Positions 1 through 5,447 of a stretch of 5,447 nt of DNA are shown piece by piece (the stretch's first letter is position 1; every line of letters starts with the position of its first letter). The translations under genes were made by a program, and so were the position numbers. The stretch covers positions 1 to 5,447 of the forward strand of contig JAFXUS010000026.1 of NCBI GenBank assembly GCA_017535125.1, read 5' to 3'. The notes beneath the pieces were generated by a model, which worked only from the letters and a program-made list of their open reading frames with translations, was not told where the DNA came from and ran no database searches. This DNA is from Bacteroidales bacterium (GTDB taxonomy: Bacteria; Bacteroidota; Bacteroidia; Bacteroidales; UBA932).

Positions 1-1400
1 AACTTGCCCAGGGTCGGGGTGCTGTCGGCGACGGAGTAGAGGCACCACTTCTGCGGATGGTGGCAGCCCGGGATGGCCTTCGGCGCGATGCGGAAGGTGC
101 CGTCGGTGAGCTGGTCGATTCTCCAGAGCTGCTCGTCGGCACCGGTGAACTCCGGCACGGTGGTCAGCTCGTGGCCTTCCACGGCGGCGAGAGCACGGTT
201 GGTGCCCTGGATCACGATCTTGTACCAGGGACCGCCGAGATAACCGCCGGCCTCGGGAACGGCCTCGATCGTCCAGGCCTGGTGCGGGCGGGCCATGTAG
301 TCGTTGGCGCGCACGGGGATCTCTCCCTCCGGCCAGCTGCCGTTCACCTCCTCGAGCTTCTGGTTCTCGATCACGACGATGGTGTTGTCCTGACGGCCGA
401 AGAAGCCGCGCATGCCGCCCGCGGCGCGGACGAAGTCAACGGCAAGCTCAAGCGCGTAGCCGCGACGACGGGAAAGGATCTTGTAGTTGCCGTCCTGGAT
501 AATCTCGCCGGCCTCGGGCCAGCCGTTCTTCCAGATGATGGGACGGATGGCGAGCGTGCTGCGTCCGCTGAGGTCGAGGTCAGCCTCCCAGTGGAAGGAC
601 ATCTTCTCGATGCCCGGCTCGAGGACGATGCGGCCGAAGTGACCAGCGCCGAAACGGCGCTCCTCGGCAGCGACGACCATCTTGCCGCCACCCTGCAGCA
701 TGTCACGGCCGACGTTGTCGAGGAACGGGCCGAACGGGCTGCGGGAGCGACCGCAGACGATGTTGTAGGTGGAGTTGGCACCGTCGCAGCAGGTGCCGTG
801 GGTGCCGAGCAGGTAATACCAGCCGTCCTGGTACATCATTGAGGAGGCCTCGCAGTCGATGGCCACGTCGATGTCCTGGGCGCCTTCCTTGCGGCCGCCC
901 GTAGCGGGGTCGAGTTCGACCAGACGGATGTTGCCGAAATAGGTGCCGAAGGTGCAGAAGAGGCGGCCGTTCGGATCCATCAGGAAGCCGATGTCGATGG
1001 CGTCGCAGTCCTCGTCAACCTCGGAATGGGCAACTTCGATCGGGTCGCTGTAGGCGAAGTCCGGGGACTCCGGATCGAGGGTCTTGTTCCACATCGTGAG
1101 GATGCGGCCGGCGTGTCCGCCGCCGAGGCCGCCGCCCGTGGAGCTGTAGCCCACCAGGTAACGGTCGCCGATCTTGATGGCATCAGGGGCGGCACCGCCG
1201 CCGGGGCGCACGGCCCCGCTGTTCCACACCCAGCCGTCGGCGGAGATCAGGCCGCCGCCACCGGTTCCGAAGGTGTAGTATTTGCCGTCGCACTCCATGA
1301 TCGTGGACGGGTCATGGATATAAGGAGCGCCCACCTGGGCCGCTGCAGACAAGCTGAAGAGGGCGACAACGCCCGCGAGAAGAAGATTTCTTGTTTTCAT
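1..1400 (-). CDS. Secreted GH43 endo-arabinanase-like glycoside hydrolase with ricin-type beta-trefoil region (3' end outside window)
   Basis: Predicted exported five-bladed beta-propeller glycosidase, most like arabinan endo-1,5-alpha-L-arabinosidases of family GH43. About 466 codons are visible; the gene runs off the left edge without a stop. Residues 1-21 form a signal peptide (KTRN, hydrophobic stretch, then SAAA|Q), with no lipobox cysteine. GH43 marks are HDPST (Asp30, general base), APD at 71-73, DAID (Asp136, pKa modulator), CEAS (Glu184, general acid), then GTCCDGANSTYN at 200-212 and IRPIIWKNGWP at 285-295, both typical of arabinanases. From about residue 300 to the edge the chain looks like a ricin-type beta-trefoil, with QxW-like motifs at HQAW (373-376) and EQLW (423-426), so probably glycan binding. 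The start at 1400 lies 15 bases after the upstream gene, implying one operon. An in-frame ATG at 1412 would add four residues (MRHT) and is less likely because it lengthens the signal-peptide n-region. Substrate is inferred; other GH43 arabino- or xylo-specificities remain possible. Confidence 0.88.
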   Translation of the reverse strand, partial: MKTRNLLLAGVVALFSLSAAAQVGAPYIHDPSTIMECDGKYYTFGTGGGGLISADGWVWNSGAVRPGGGAAPDAIKIGDRYLVGYSSTGGGLGGGHAGRILTMWNKTLDPESPDFAYSDPIEVAHSEVDEDCDAIDIGFLMDPNGRLFCTFGTYFGNIRLVELDPATGGRKEGAQDIDVAIDCEASSMMYQDGWYYLLGTHGTCCDGANSTYNIVCGRSRSPFGPFLDNVGRDMLQGGGKMVVAAEERRFGAGHFGRIVLEPGIEKMSFHWEADLDLSGRSTLAIRPIIWKNGWPEAGEIIQDGNYKILSRRRGYALELAVDFVRAAGGMRGFFGRQDNTIVVIENQKLEEVNGSWPEGEIPVRANDYMARPHQAWTIEAVPEAGGYLGGPWYKIVIQGTNRALAAVEGHELTTVPEFTGADEQLWRIDQLTDGTFRIAPKAIPGCHHPQKWCLYSVADSTPTLGK

Positions 1401-1415
1401 GGTATGTCGCATCTT

Positions 1416-2204
1416 TTATTGCACGGAAAGGGTGATGTTCTTGACGGGCTTGCCGGCCTCGTCGATGAAGCGGCAGCAGAAGTCGCTCATGCCGGGGCCG
1501 TTGATGACGGCGCCCCAGATGACGTTGCGGCCTTTCTTGAGGGTGATGCGCTGGGAAGCGCAGTCGTCCATGACGCGGCGGCGGTCGCCGGACAGGATGA
1601 CGGCCTCTTCGCCGTTCACCCACCACATGGAGGCGGAGTTGGAGCCGACGGCCAGGCGGACGTTGGGAATGTCCTCCTCGCAGTTGACCACGGTCACGGC
1701 CCAGAAGATCACGCCATAGCGGTCCTCGGTGAGGTTGGTGGCGAAACGGAAGAGCTTCACGTTCGGCATCTTGCTGTCGAAGGCGTGCCACTTGAGGGTG
1801 ACCTTCTTCTGCTCATACTTCGGGGGTTCCATGCCGAAGCCCATCGGGCGGCCGCCCTGCAGGTTCACCGGCGGCTGGTACTCGACGGTCATCTTGACCT
1901 TGGCGCCGTCCTTCGGGAGGACGTCACCGAGCTGGCCCTTGAAATACTCCTTGCCGAAAACCTCACGGATGTAGCTGTCGGTGAAGACGGTGTTGGAACG
2001 GTTGGGCTTGCTGATTGGCTCGAGGAGCAGCCAGCGGCCCAGGAATCCCTGTGCGTCCGGCGCCGCGGTAGGCGTCGTCACGGGGACGAGATACTTGTCG
2101 AGCTGGGTCGAACGGTCGGCATAGACCTGCGCCCGGCCGGAGATTCCCGGCATCAGGAGCATCAGTCCGATGGCGACGGAGAGGGTTTTGAGAATGGTTT
2201 TCAT
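1416..2204 (-). CDS. Exported accessory protein with jelly-roll-like C-terminal domain, first gene of the GH43 operon
   Basis: A complete 262-residue protein of unproven function. Residues 1-25 are a signal peptide (positive KTILK, hydrophobic core to MLLM, cleavage near GRA|Q) with no lipobox, so it is periplasmic or secreted. The mature protein begins with a FLGRWLLLEPI segment (54-64). A proline- and glycine-rich stretch (about 109-130) follows, then a beta-rich region containing FWAVTVVNC (167-175), MWWVNGEEA (193-201) and LKKGRNVIWGAVINGPG (222-238). The WxNGE...KKGRN pattern is seen in beta-sandwich domains of glycoside hydrolases. I recall similar segments in Bacteroidota proteins annotated as acetylxylan esterases or GH43-associated, but no Ser-His-Asp esterase site is visible here. 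I therefore infer a carbohydrate-binding or enzyme-assisting role. It ends 15 bases before the GH43 start and has its own upstream promoter candidate. The ATG at 2204 is chosen because the signal peptide starts there. No Shine-Dalgarno sequence precedes it, as is usual in this phylum. Confidence 0.82.
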   Translation of the reverse strand: MKTILKTLSVAIGLMLLMPGISGRAQVYADRSTQLDKYLVPVTTPTAAPDAQGFLGRWLLLEPISKPNRSNTVFTDSYIREVFGKEYFKGQLGDVLPKDGAKVKMTVEYQPPVNLQGGRPMGFGMEPPKYEQKKVTLKWHAFDSKMPNVKLFRFATNLTEDRYGVIFWAVTVVNCEEDIPNVRLAVGSNSASMWWVNGEEAVILSGDRRRVMDDCASQRITLKKGRNVIWGAVINGPGMSDFCCRFIDEAGKPVKNITLSVQ

Positions 2205-2241
2205 AAATCGGTATGAGTTGTTAAGTGTTGTTCACGTCATA

Positions 2242-2273
2242 CTAAGGTACAATATTATTTGAACGCCCGGAAA
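2242..2273 (-). promoter_or_regulatory. Candidate Bacteroidota promoter for the accessory protein/GH43 operon
   Basis: On the minus strand, TACCTTAG (2249 to 2242) matches the Bacteroidota -7 consensus TAnnTTTG with one mismatch. Twenty bases upstream is TTTC (2273 to 2270), a weak match to the -33 TTTG element. The initiation point would fall a few bases past 2242, giving a leader of roughly 30-35 nt before the ATG at 2204. This is the only good box in the gap. No operator or riboswitch-like structure was recognised. Confidence 0.5.
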
Positions 2274-2339
2274 CCCCTTTCTCCCCTTTGTGAATTATTG
2301 AAAGAATTAGACCGAAAAACAAAAGTCCGGGCTTTTTTG

Positions 2340-2347
2340 TACCTTTG
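2340..2347 (+). promoter_or_regulatory. Bacteroidota -7 promoter box of the S51/ATP-grasp fusion gene, predicting a near-leaderless mRNA
   Basis: TACCTTTG is a perfect match to the TAnnTTTG consensus of the Bacteroidota primary sigma factor and follows a T-run, a common setting for such promoters. No convincing -33 TTTG is seen at the usual spacing upstream. The box ends 8 bases before the ATG at 2356, so transcription should begin about 3-5 bases before the start codon and leave almost no 5' untranslated region. Confidence 0.68.
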
Positions 2348-2355
2348 TATTTGCG

Positions 2356-4263
2356 ATGACGCTGATCCTCACAGGAAGTCCGACCCGTTTCGGGGAGGAC
2401 CGTTTCACCACCGACAACGGGCTGCTTGCCGCGGTGCAGGCGGCGCTTCCCCCTCGCCCGGACGTGCTCCTGGTCAGCGCCGCTCCGGACGACCGCAAGT
2501 TCACGGACTACGTGCTCGACTCCATGTCGGCGTGCATACGCAATTCCGGCATCACGCCCGCCTGCGTCACGATGCTGGACCGGCGCAACGCCGGCCTGGC
2601 GCGCTCGCTCGTGCAGAAGGCCGACTGGATCGTGCTCTGCGGCGGCCACGTGCCCACGCAGAACCGTTTCCTGCACGACATCGGCCTCCGCGCGCTGCTG
2701 CGCGGCTTCGACGGACTGGTGATGGGCTGCAGCGCGGGCTCCATGAATTGCGCGGAGCGCGTCTTCTCCCATCCGGAGTTGGCCGGGGAGGCCGTCGATC
2801 CCGCTTATCCGCGCTGGCTGGAGGGTCTCGGGCTCACGAAGCTCCAGATCATCCCGCACTACTACCAGGTGCGCGACGTGGTCCTGGACGGCAAACGCCT
2901 CTTCGAGGATGTCATCTTCCCGGAGAGCTGGCGGCACGCCTTCTACACCTTCCCCGACGGGGGCTACATCCTCTCCAAGGACGGGCGCGAGACGCTCTAC
3001 GGCACCGCCTGGGAGATTTCCAACGGACAGATGCGGCAGATCTCTGCCGAAAACGAAACATACAACTTTATGAACGTCATTTTCATTTCCCCGCACTTCC
3101 CGCAGACCTACAGCCATTTCTGCGCGGGCCTGCGCACCTGCGGCGCGAACGTGCTGGGCATCGCCGACGCGCAGTACTACGAGCTGAACAACGAGCTGCG
3201 CGGCGCGCTGAACGATTACTACAAGGTCAACAACCTCGAGGATTACGGCGAAGTGTACCGCGCCGTGGCGTGGTTCGCGCACAAATACGGCAAGATCGAC
3301 TGGATCGAGTCCAACAACGAATACTGGCTGGAGCAGGATGCGCGCCTGCGCACCGACTTCAACGTCACGACCGGCATCAAGAGCGACCGCGTGGCCGCCA
3401 TCCGCAACAAATCCGAGATGAAGAAGTACTACGCCGCCGGCGGCATCCCGACGGCCCGGCAGATCAAGGGCTCGGAGGGCATGGCCAGGGTGAAGGCCTT
3501 CGTGAAGAAGACCGGCTACCCCGTCATCGCCAAACCCGACAGCGGCATGGGCGCCAGCGGCACCACCAAGATCCATGACGACAAGGAGCTGGAGGCCTGG
3601 TTCGCCGCTCATCCGGACAATTTCGGGTTGTACGTGGTCGAGGAATTCATCACCGGCCTGCTGGTGAGCTATGACGCCATCTACAACTCCAAGGGAGAGC
3701 CGGTTTTCGAGAACAACACCGTCTTCCCGACGCCCATCATGGACATCGTCCACGCCAACCTCGAGACCTGCTACTGGACCAACAAGACCGTGCCGGCCAA
3801 GCTGGCCGCCATCGGGCGCCGCACCGTCAAGGCCTTCGACATCAAGAGCCGTTTCGTGCACCTGGAGTTCTTCCAGCTGGACCGCGACCGCGAGGGCCTG
3901 GGCAAGAAGGGAGACTATGTGGGCCTGGAGGTCAACATGCGGCCGCCGGGAGGCTACACGCCGGACATGATGAACTTCGCCCACGACACCGACGTCTTCC
4001 AGATCTGGGCCGACATGGTGGTCTATGACGAGGCGCGCAAGCCGCAGGGAGAGCAGTACTACTGCGCCTATGCCGCCCGCCGCGACTGCTACCAGTACAC
4101 GCACGGCCACGACGAGATCATGGCCCGCTACCGCTCCGAGATCTGCATGGCCGAGCGCGTCCCCGCCGCCCTGGCGGACGACCTGTGCGACATGGCCTAC
4201 ATCGCCCGCTTCAAGGACAAGAAGGAGATCGACGCGTTCTGCGCGTTCGTCTGCGAACGGTAG
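2356..4263 (+). CDS. Bifunctional fusion: peptidase S51-like domain + ATP-grasp ligase-like domain
   Basis: A single open frame of 635 residues with no signal peptide, so cytoplasmic. Residues 1 to about 230 resemble peptidase family S51 (dipeptidase E, cyanophycinase; class I amidotransferase-like fold). They carry the LCGGHVPTQNRF loop (94-105), the nucleophile elbow GCSAGS with Ser126, and the probable catalytic His168 in IIPHYY. After a short linker (about 231-238), residues 239-635 form an ATP-grasp protein: an N-terminal Rossmann-like part starting MNVIFISPHFPQ, conserved ESNNEYWLEQD (318-328), the nucleotide-binding Lys393 with glycine-rich GMGASG (397-402), VVEEF (427-431), and acidic metal ligands Glu504 (HLEFF) and Glu525/Asn527 (GLEVNMRP). 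Family knowledge predicts peptide hydrolysis near acidic residues for S51 and ATP-dependent carboxylate-amine or thiol ligation for ATP-grasp. Joint synthesis and turnover of one peptide-like product is my inference; the substrate is unknown. The start fits the usual S51 N-terminus and a promoter box 8 bases upstream. The gene is monocistronic and followed by a strong terminator. Confidence 0.88.
   Translation: MTLILTGSPTRFGEDRFTTDNGLLAAVQAALPPRPDVLLVSAAPDDRKFTDYVLDSMSACIRNSGITPACVTMLDRRNAGLARSLVQKADWIVLCGGHVPTQNRFLHDIGLRALLRGFDGLVMGCSAGSMNCAERVFSHPELAGEAVDPAYPRWLEGLGLTKLQIIPHYYQVRDVVLDGKRLFEDVIFPESWRHAFYTFPDGGYILSKDGRETLYGTAWEISNGQMRQISAENETYNFMNVIFISPHFPQTYSHFCAGLRTCGANVLGIADAQYYELNNELRGALNDYYKVNNLEDYGEVYRAVAWFAHKYGKIDWIESNNEYWLEQDARLRTDFNVTTGIKSDRVAAIRNKSEMKKYYAAGGIPTARQIKGSEGMARVKAFVKKTGYPVIAKPDSGMGASGTTKIHDDKELEAWFAAHPDNFGLYVVEEFITGLLVSYDAIYNSKGEPVFENNTVFPTPIMDIVHANLETCYWTNKTVPAKLAAIGRRTVKAFDIKSRFVHLEFFQLDRDREGLGKKGDYVGLEVNMRPPGGYTPDMMNFAHDTDVFQIWADMVVYDEARKPQGEQYYCAYAARRDCYQYTHGHDEIMARYRSEICMAERVPAALADDLCDMAYIARFKDKKEIDAFCAFVCER
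3045..3072 (+). promoter_or_regulatory. AT-rich domain joint with possible internal translation start for the ATP-grasp half
   Basis: The linker codons form an A-rich island (GAAAACGAAACATACAAC) in otherwise GC-rich coding sequence, followed by an in-frame ATG at 3070. That ATG encodes Met239, precisely where the ATP-grasp domain begins (MNVIFISP). A-rich, SD-less sequence before an ATG is what translation starts look like in Bacteroidota. It could be a working internal start giving a free 397-residue ligase, or the remnant of a former intergenic gap. It is a composition-based suggestion only. Confidence 0.3.
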
Positions 4264-4288
4264 ATCCCCGGTCAAGCCGAGGATGACG

Positions 4289-4322
4289 AAAAAGGCCCTG
4301 CGGGTTTCCGCAGGGCCTTTTT
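4289..4322. terminator. Bidirectional Rho-independent terminator
   Basis: A perfect 15-bp inverted repeat (AAAAAGGCCCTGCGG, loop GTTT, CCGCAGGGCCTTTTT) lies between two convergent stop codons. The GC-rich core is flanked by A5 and T5, so either strand gives a stable hairpin followed by a U-tract. It begins 25 bases after the fusion gene's stop and lies 18 bases past the EF-G paralogue's stop on the other strand, so it should end both transcripts. Confidence 0.93.
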
Positions 4323-4340
4323 CTATCGTTTCTGAAAGGA

Positions 4341-5447
4341 CTAGTCCTCGTCTTTCTCCGCGGCGGCGTAGTCCGCGAGGAGCTTGGTCTGGACGTCGCC
4401 CGGGACCGGCTGGTAGTCGGCGAACTCCATCGTGAAGGTGGCGGAGCCGGCGGTCAGCGAGCTCAGCGTGGTGGAGTAGCGGTACAGCTCAGCGAGAGGG
4501 ACGCGGGCCTTGAGGATTGCGAAGCCCTTGTCGGCGCCCATCGTGCCGAGGATGCCGCGGCGGTTCTGCAGGTCGGACATCACGGCGCCCTGGTACTCGG
4601 ACGGGGTCATGACCTCGACGTTGTAGATCGGCTCGAGGATCTTCGGACCGGCGTTGCGGAAAGCCTCACGGAAGGCGTTGCGGCCGGCGATGATGAAGGC
4701 GATTTCCTTGGAATCCACCGGGTGCATCTTGCCGTCATAGACGAAGACGCGGATGTCGCGGGCGTAGGAACCGGTCAGCGGGCCCTCCACCATGCGCTCC
4801 TTGATACCCTTGAGGATAGCCGGCATGAAACCGAGGTCGATGGCGCCACCGACGACGCAGTTGTAGAACTCCAGCTTGCCACCCCACTCGAGGTCGGTGA
4901 TGTCCTGGGTCTTGATGTTGAGCTGCGTGTCCTTGCCGTCGATCTTGAACTTGGTGTTCAGTTCGCCTTCGGCCGGGCAGACCAGCAGGTGGACCTCACC
5001 GAACTGGCCGGCGCCGCCGGACTGCTTCTTGTGGCGGTACTGGGCCGTGGCCACCTTGGTGATGGTCTCGCGGTACGGCACCTTCGGGGCGAAGAGCTCG
5101 ACGTCGAGCTTGTATTCGTTGTTCAGCAGCCACTTGACGATGTTGATGTGCTGCTCGCCGTTGCCGCTGAGGATGGTCTGACGGAGCTCCTTGGAGTACT
5201 CCACGATGACGGTGGGATCCTGGGAGGAGATCTTCTTCAGGGCGTCGCCAAGTTTCTGCTCGTCCTGCTGGACCTTGGCCTTGATGGCGCAGCGGTACTT
5301 CGGGGCGGGATAGGCGATCTTGCCATAGTCGAGACCTGCACCGACAGCGCAGAGAGAGGTGCCGGACTTGCCGTTCTTGAGCTTGACGACGCAGCCGAAA
5401 TCACCGGCGTGGAGGCTGGTGACGGACTCCTTCTTGAGACCGGCGAC
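4341..5447 (-). CDS. fusA2: Elongation factor G paralogue, EF-G2/FusA2 type (C-terminal 368 residues; 5' end outside window)
   Basis: The C-terminal half of an EF-G-like translation factor; the GTPase domain lies beyond the right edge and the open frame continues without a start. Visible residues 1 to about 45 are the end of domain II, about 46-125 domain III (LSGNGEQHINIVKWLL), 126 to about 265 domain IV, and about 266-355 domain V (LEPIYNVEVMTP, DLQNRRG, VPLAELYRYSTTLSSLTAG). The tail is acidic (EKDED). It differs from canonical str-operon EF-G. The domain IV loop reads QSGGAGQFGEV where GGRGQ is usual, about 25 extra residues follow it (around 155-190), and the second loop is HPVDSKEIAF. 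These fit the Bacteroidota paralogue known as EF-G2. In Bacteroides thetaiotaomicron that protein is reported to support translation during starvation and gut colonisation while lacking GTPase activity. Whether the same holds here depends on the unseen G domain. The GTG at 5204 is an internal valine codon, not the start. The gene is convergent with the fusion gene and shares its terminator. Confidence 0.9.
   Translation of the reverse strand, partial: VAGLKKESVTSLHAGDFGCVVKLKNGKSGTSLCAVGAGLDYGKIAYPAPKYRCAIKAKVQQDEQKLGDALKKISSQDPTVIVEYSKELRQTILSGNGEQHINIVKWLLNNEYKLDVELFAPKVPYRETITKVATAQYRHKKQSGGAGQFGEVHLLVCPAEGELNTKFKIDGKDTQLNIKTQDITDLEWGGKLEFYNCVVGGAIDLGFMPAILKGIKERMVEGPLTGSYARDIRVFVYDGKMHPVDSKEIAFIIAGRNAFREAFRNAGPKILEPIYNVEVMTPSEYQGAVMSDLQNRRGILGTMGADKGFAILKARVPLAELYRYSTTLSSLTAGSATFTMEFADYQPVPGDVQTKLLADYAAAEKDED

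Noticed and set aside
57..842. A 261-codon plus-strand open frame.
   Set aside because: It is antisense to the GH43 gene, whose frame shows catalytic motifs and a signal peptide. The plus-strand product has no recognisable motif and skewed composition.
1026..2216. A 396-codon plus-strand open frame spanning both minus-strand secreted-protein genes.
   Set aside because: It crosses the gap between two well-supported genes on the opposite strand and has only low-complexity, GC-driven composition, so it is a shadow frame.
2319..2340. A possible hairpin AAAAGT-CCGG-GCTTTT followed by T residues, resembling a small terminator.
   Set aside because: The stem is only about six pairs, mostly A-U with a G-U wobble. 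No gene on the plus strand ends upstream of it, and it overlaps the promoter's T-run, so it is more simply promoter sequence.
2242..4275. A 677-codon open frame on the minus strand opposite the S51/ATP-grasp gene.
   Set aside because: Its predicted protein is dominated by Val, Ala, Gly, Asp, His, Arg and Leu in a low-complexity pattern, the usual mirror of a GC-rich gene on the other strand. The plus-strand frame carries conserved motifs of two families, a promoter and a terminator.
5202..5204. GTG at 5204 as the start of the EF-G-like gene.
   Set aside because: The same frame remains open to the window edge and encodes conserved EF-G domain II and III sequence upstream (for example YPAPKYRCAIKAKV), so this codon is internal.
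1..5447. CRISPR arrays, tRNA or rRNA genes, insertion sequences, prophage or defence genes.
   Set aside because: No direct-repeat arrays, RNA-gene signatures, transposase motifs or terminal inverted repeats were seen. The only long inverted repeat is the terminator at 4289-4322.

Overview
The window looks like a high-GC member of the Bacteroidota (probably Bacteroidales). The reasons are a TAnnTTTG-type promoter box (TACCTTTG) directly before one gene, a similar box (TACCTTAG) on the other strand, no Shine-Dalgarno sequences before the starts that can be seen, secreted polysaccharide-degrading proteins typical of this phylum, and an EF-G paralogue of the Bacteroides EF-G2 type. Genus and species cannot be read from the sequence. 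Coding is dense, with only two short intergenic gaps (about 150 and 77 bases) and no stretch over 300 bases without a gene.

Left part (1-2204, minus strand): a two-gene carbohydrate operon. The promoter-proximal gene (1416-2204) encodes a 262-residue exported protein with no recognised catalytic site. Its C-terminal half resembles the accessory beta-sandwich domains of Bacteroidota glycan-degrading enzymes. Fifteen bases downstream begins a secreted GH43 endo-arabinanase-like enzyme with a ricin-type beta-trefoil region. It runs off the left edge of the window. Together they suggest extracytoplasmic attack on arabinan or a related pectic or hemicellulosic glycan.

Middle (2205-2355): a divergent promoter region. 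The plus-strand promoter box ends only 8 bases before the ATG of the next gene, so that mRNA should be leaderless or nearly so.

Centre (2356-4263, plus strand): the most unusual gene, a 635-residue single-chain fusion. Residues 1 to about 230 are a peptidase S51-like (dipeptidase E/cyanophycinase clan) domain with an intact GCSAGS nucleophile elbow. Residues 239-635 are an ATP-grasp ligase-like domain with its nucleotide and metal residues present. A peptide-bond hydrolase joined to a predicted carboxylate-amine ligase recalls the cyanophycin synthetase/cyanophycinase pair. It may be an undescribed system for making and breaking a small peptide or amino-acid conjugate. The joint is a short AT-rich stretch with an in-frame ATG exactly where the ligase domain begins.

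Right part (4264-5447): a perfect 15-bp bidirectional terminator separates the fusion gene from a convergent EF-G paralogue (EF-G2/FusA2 type), of which the C-terminal 368 residues (end of domain II to domain V) are present.
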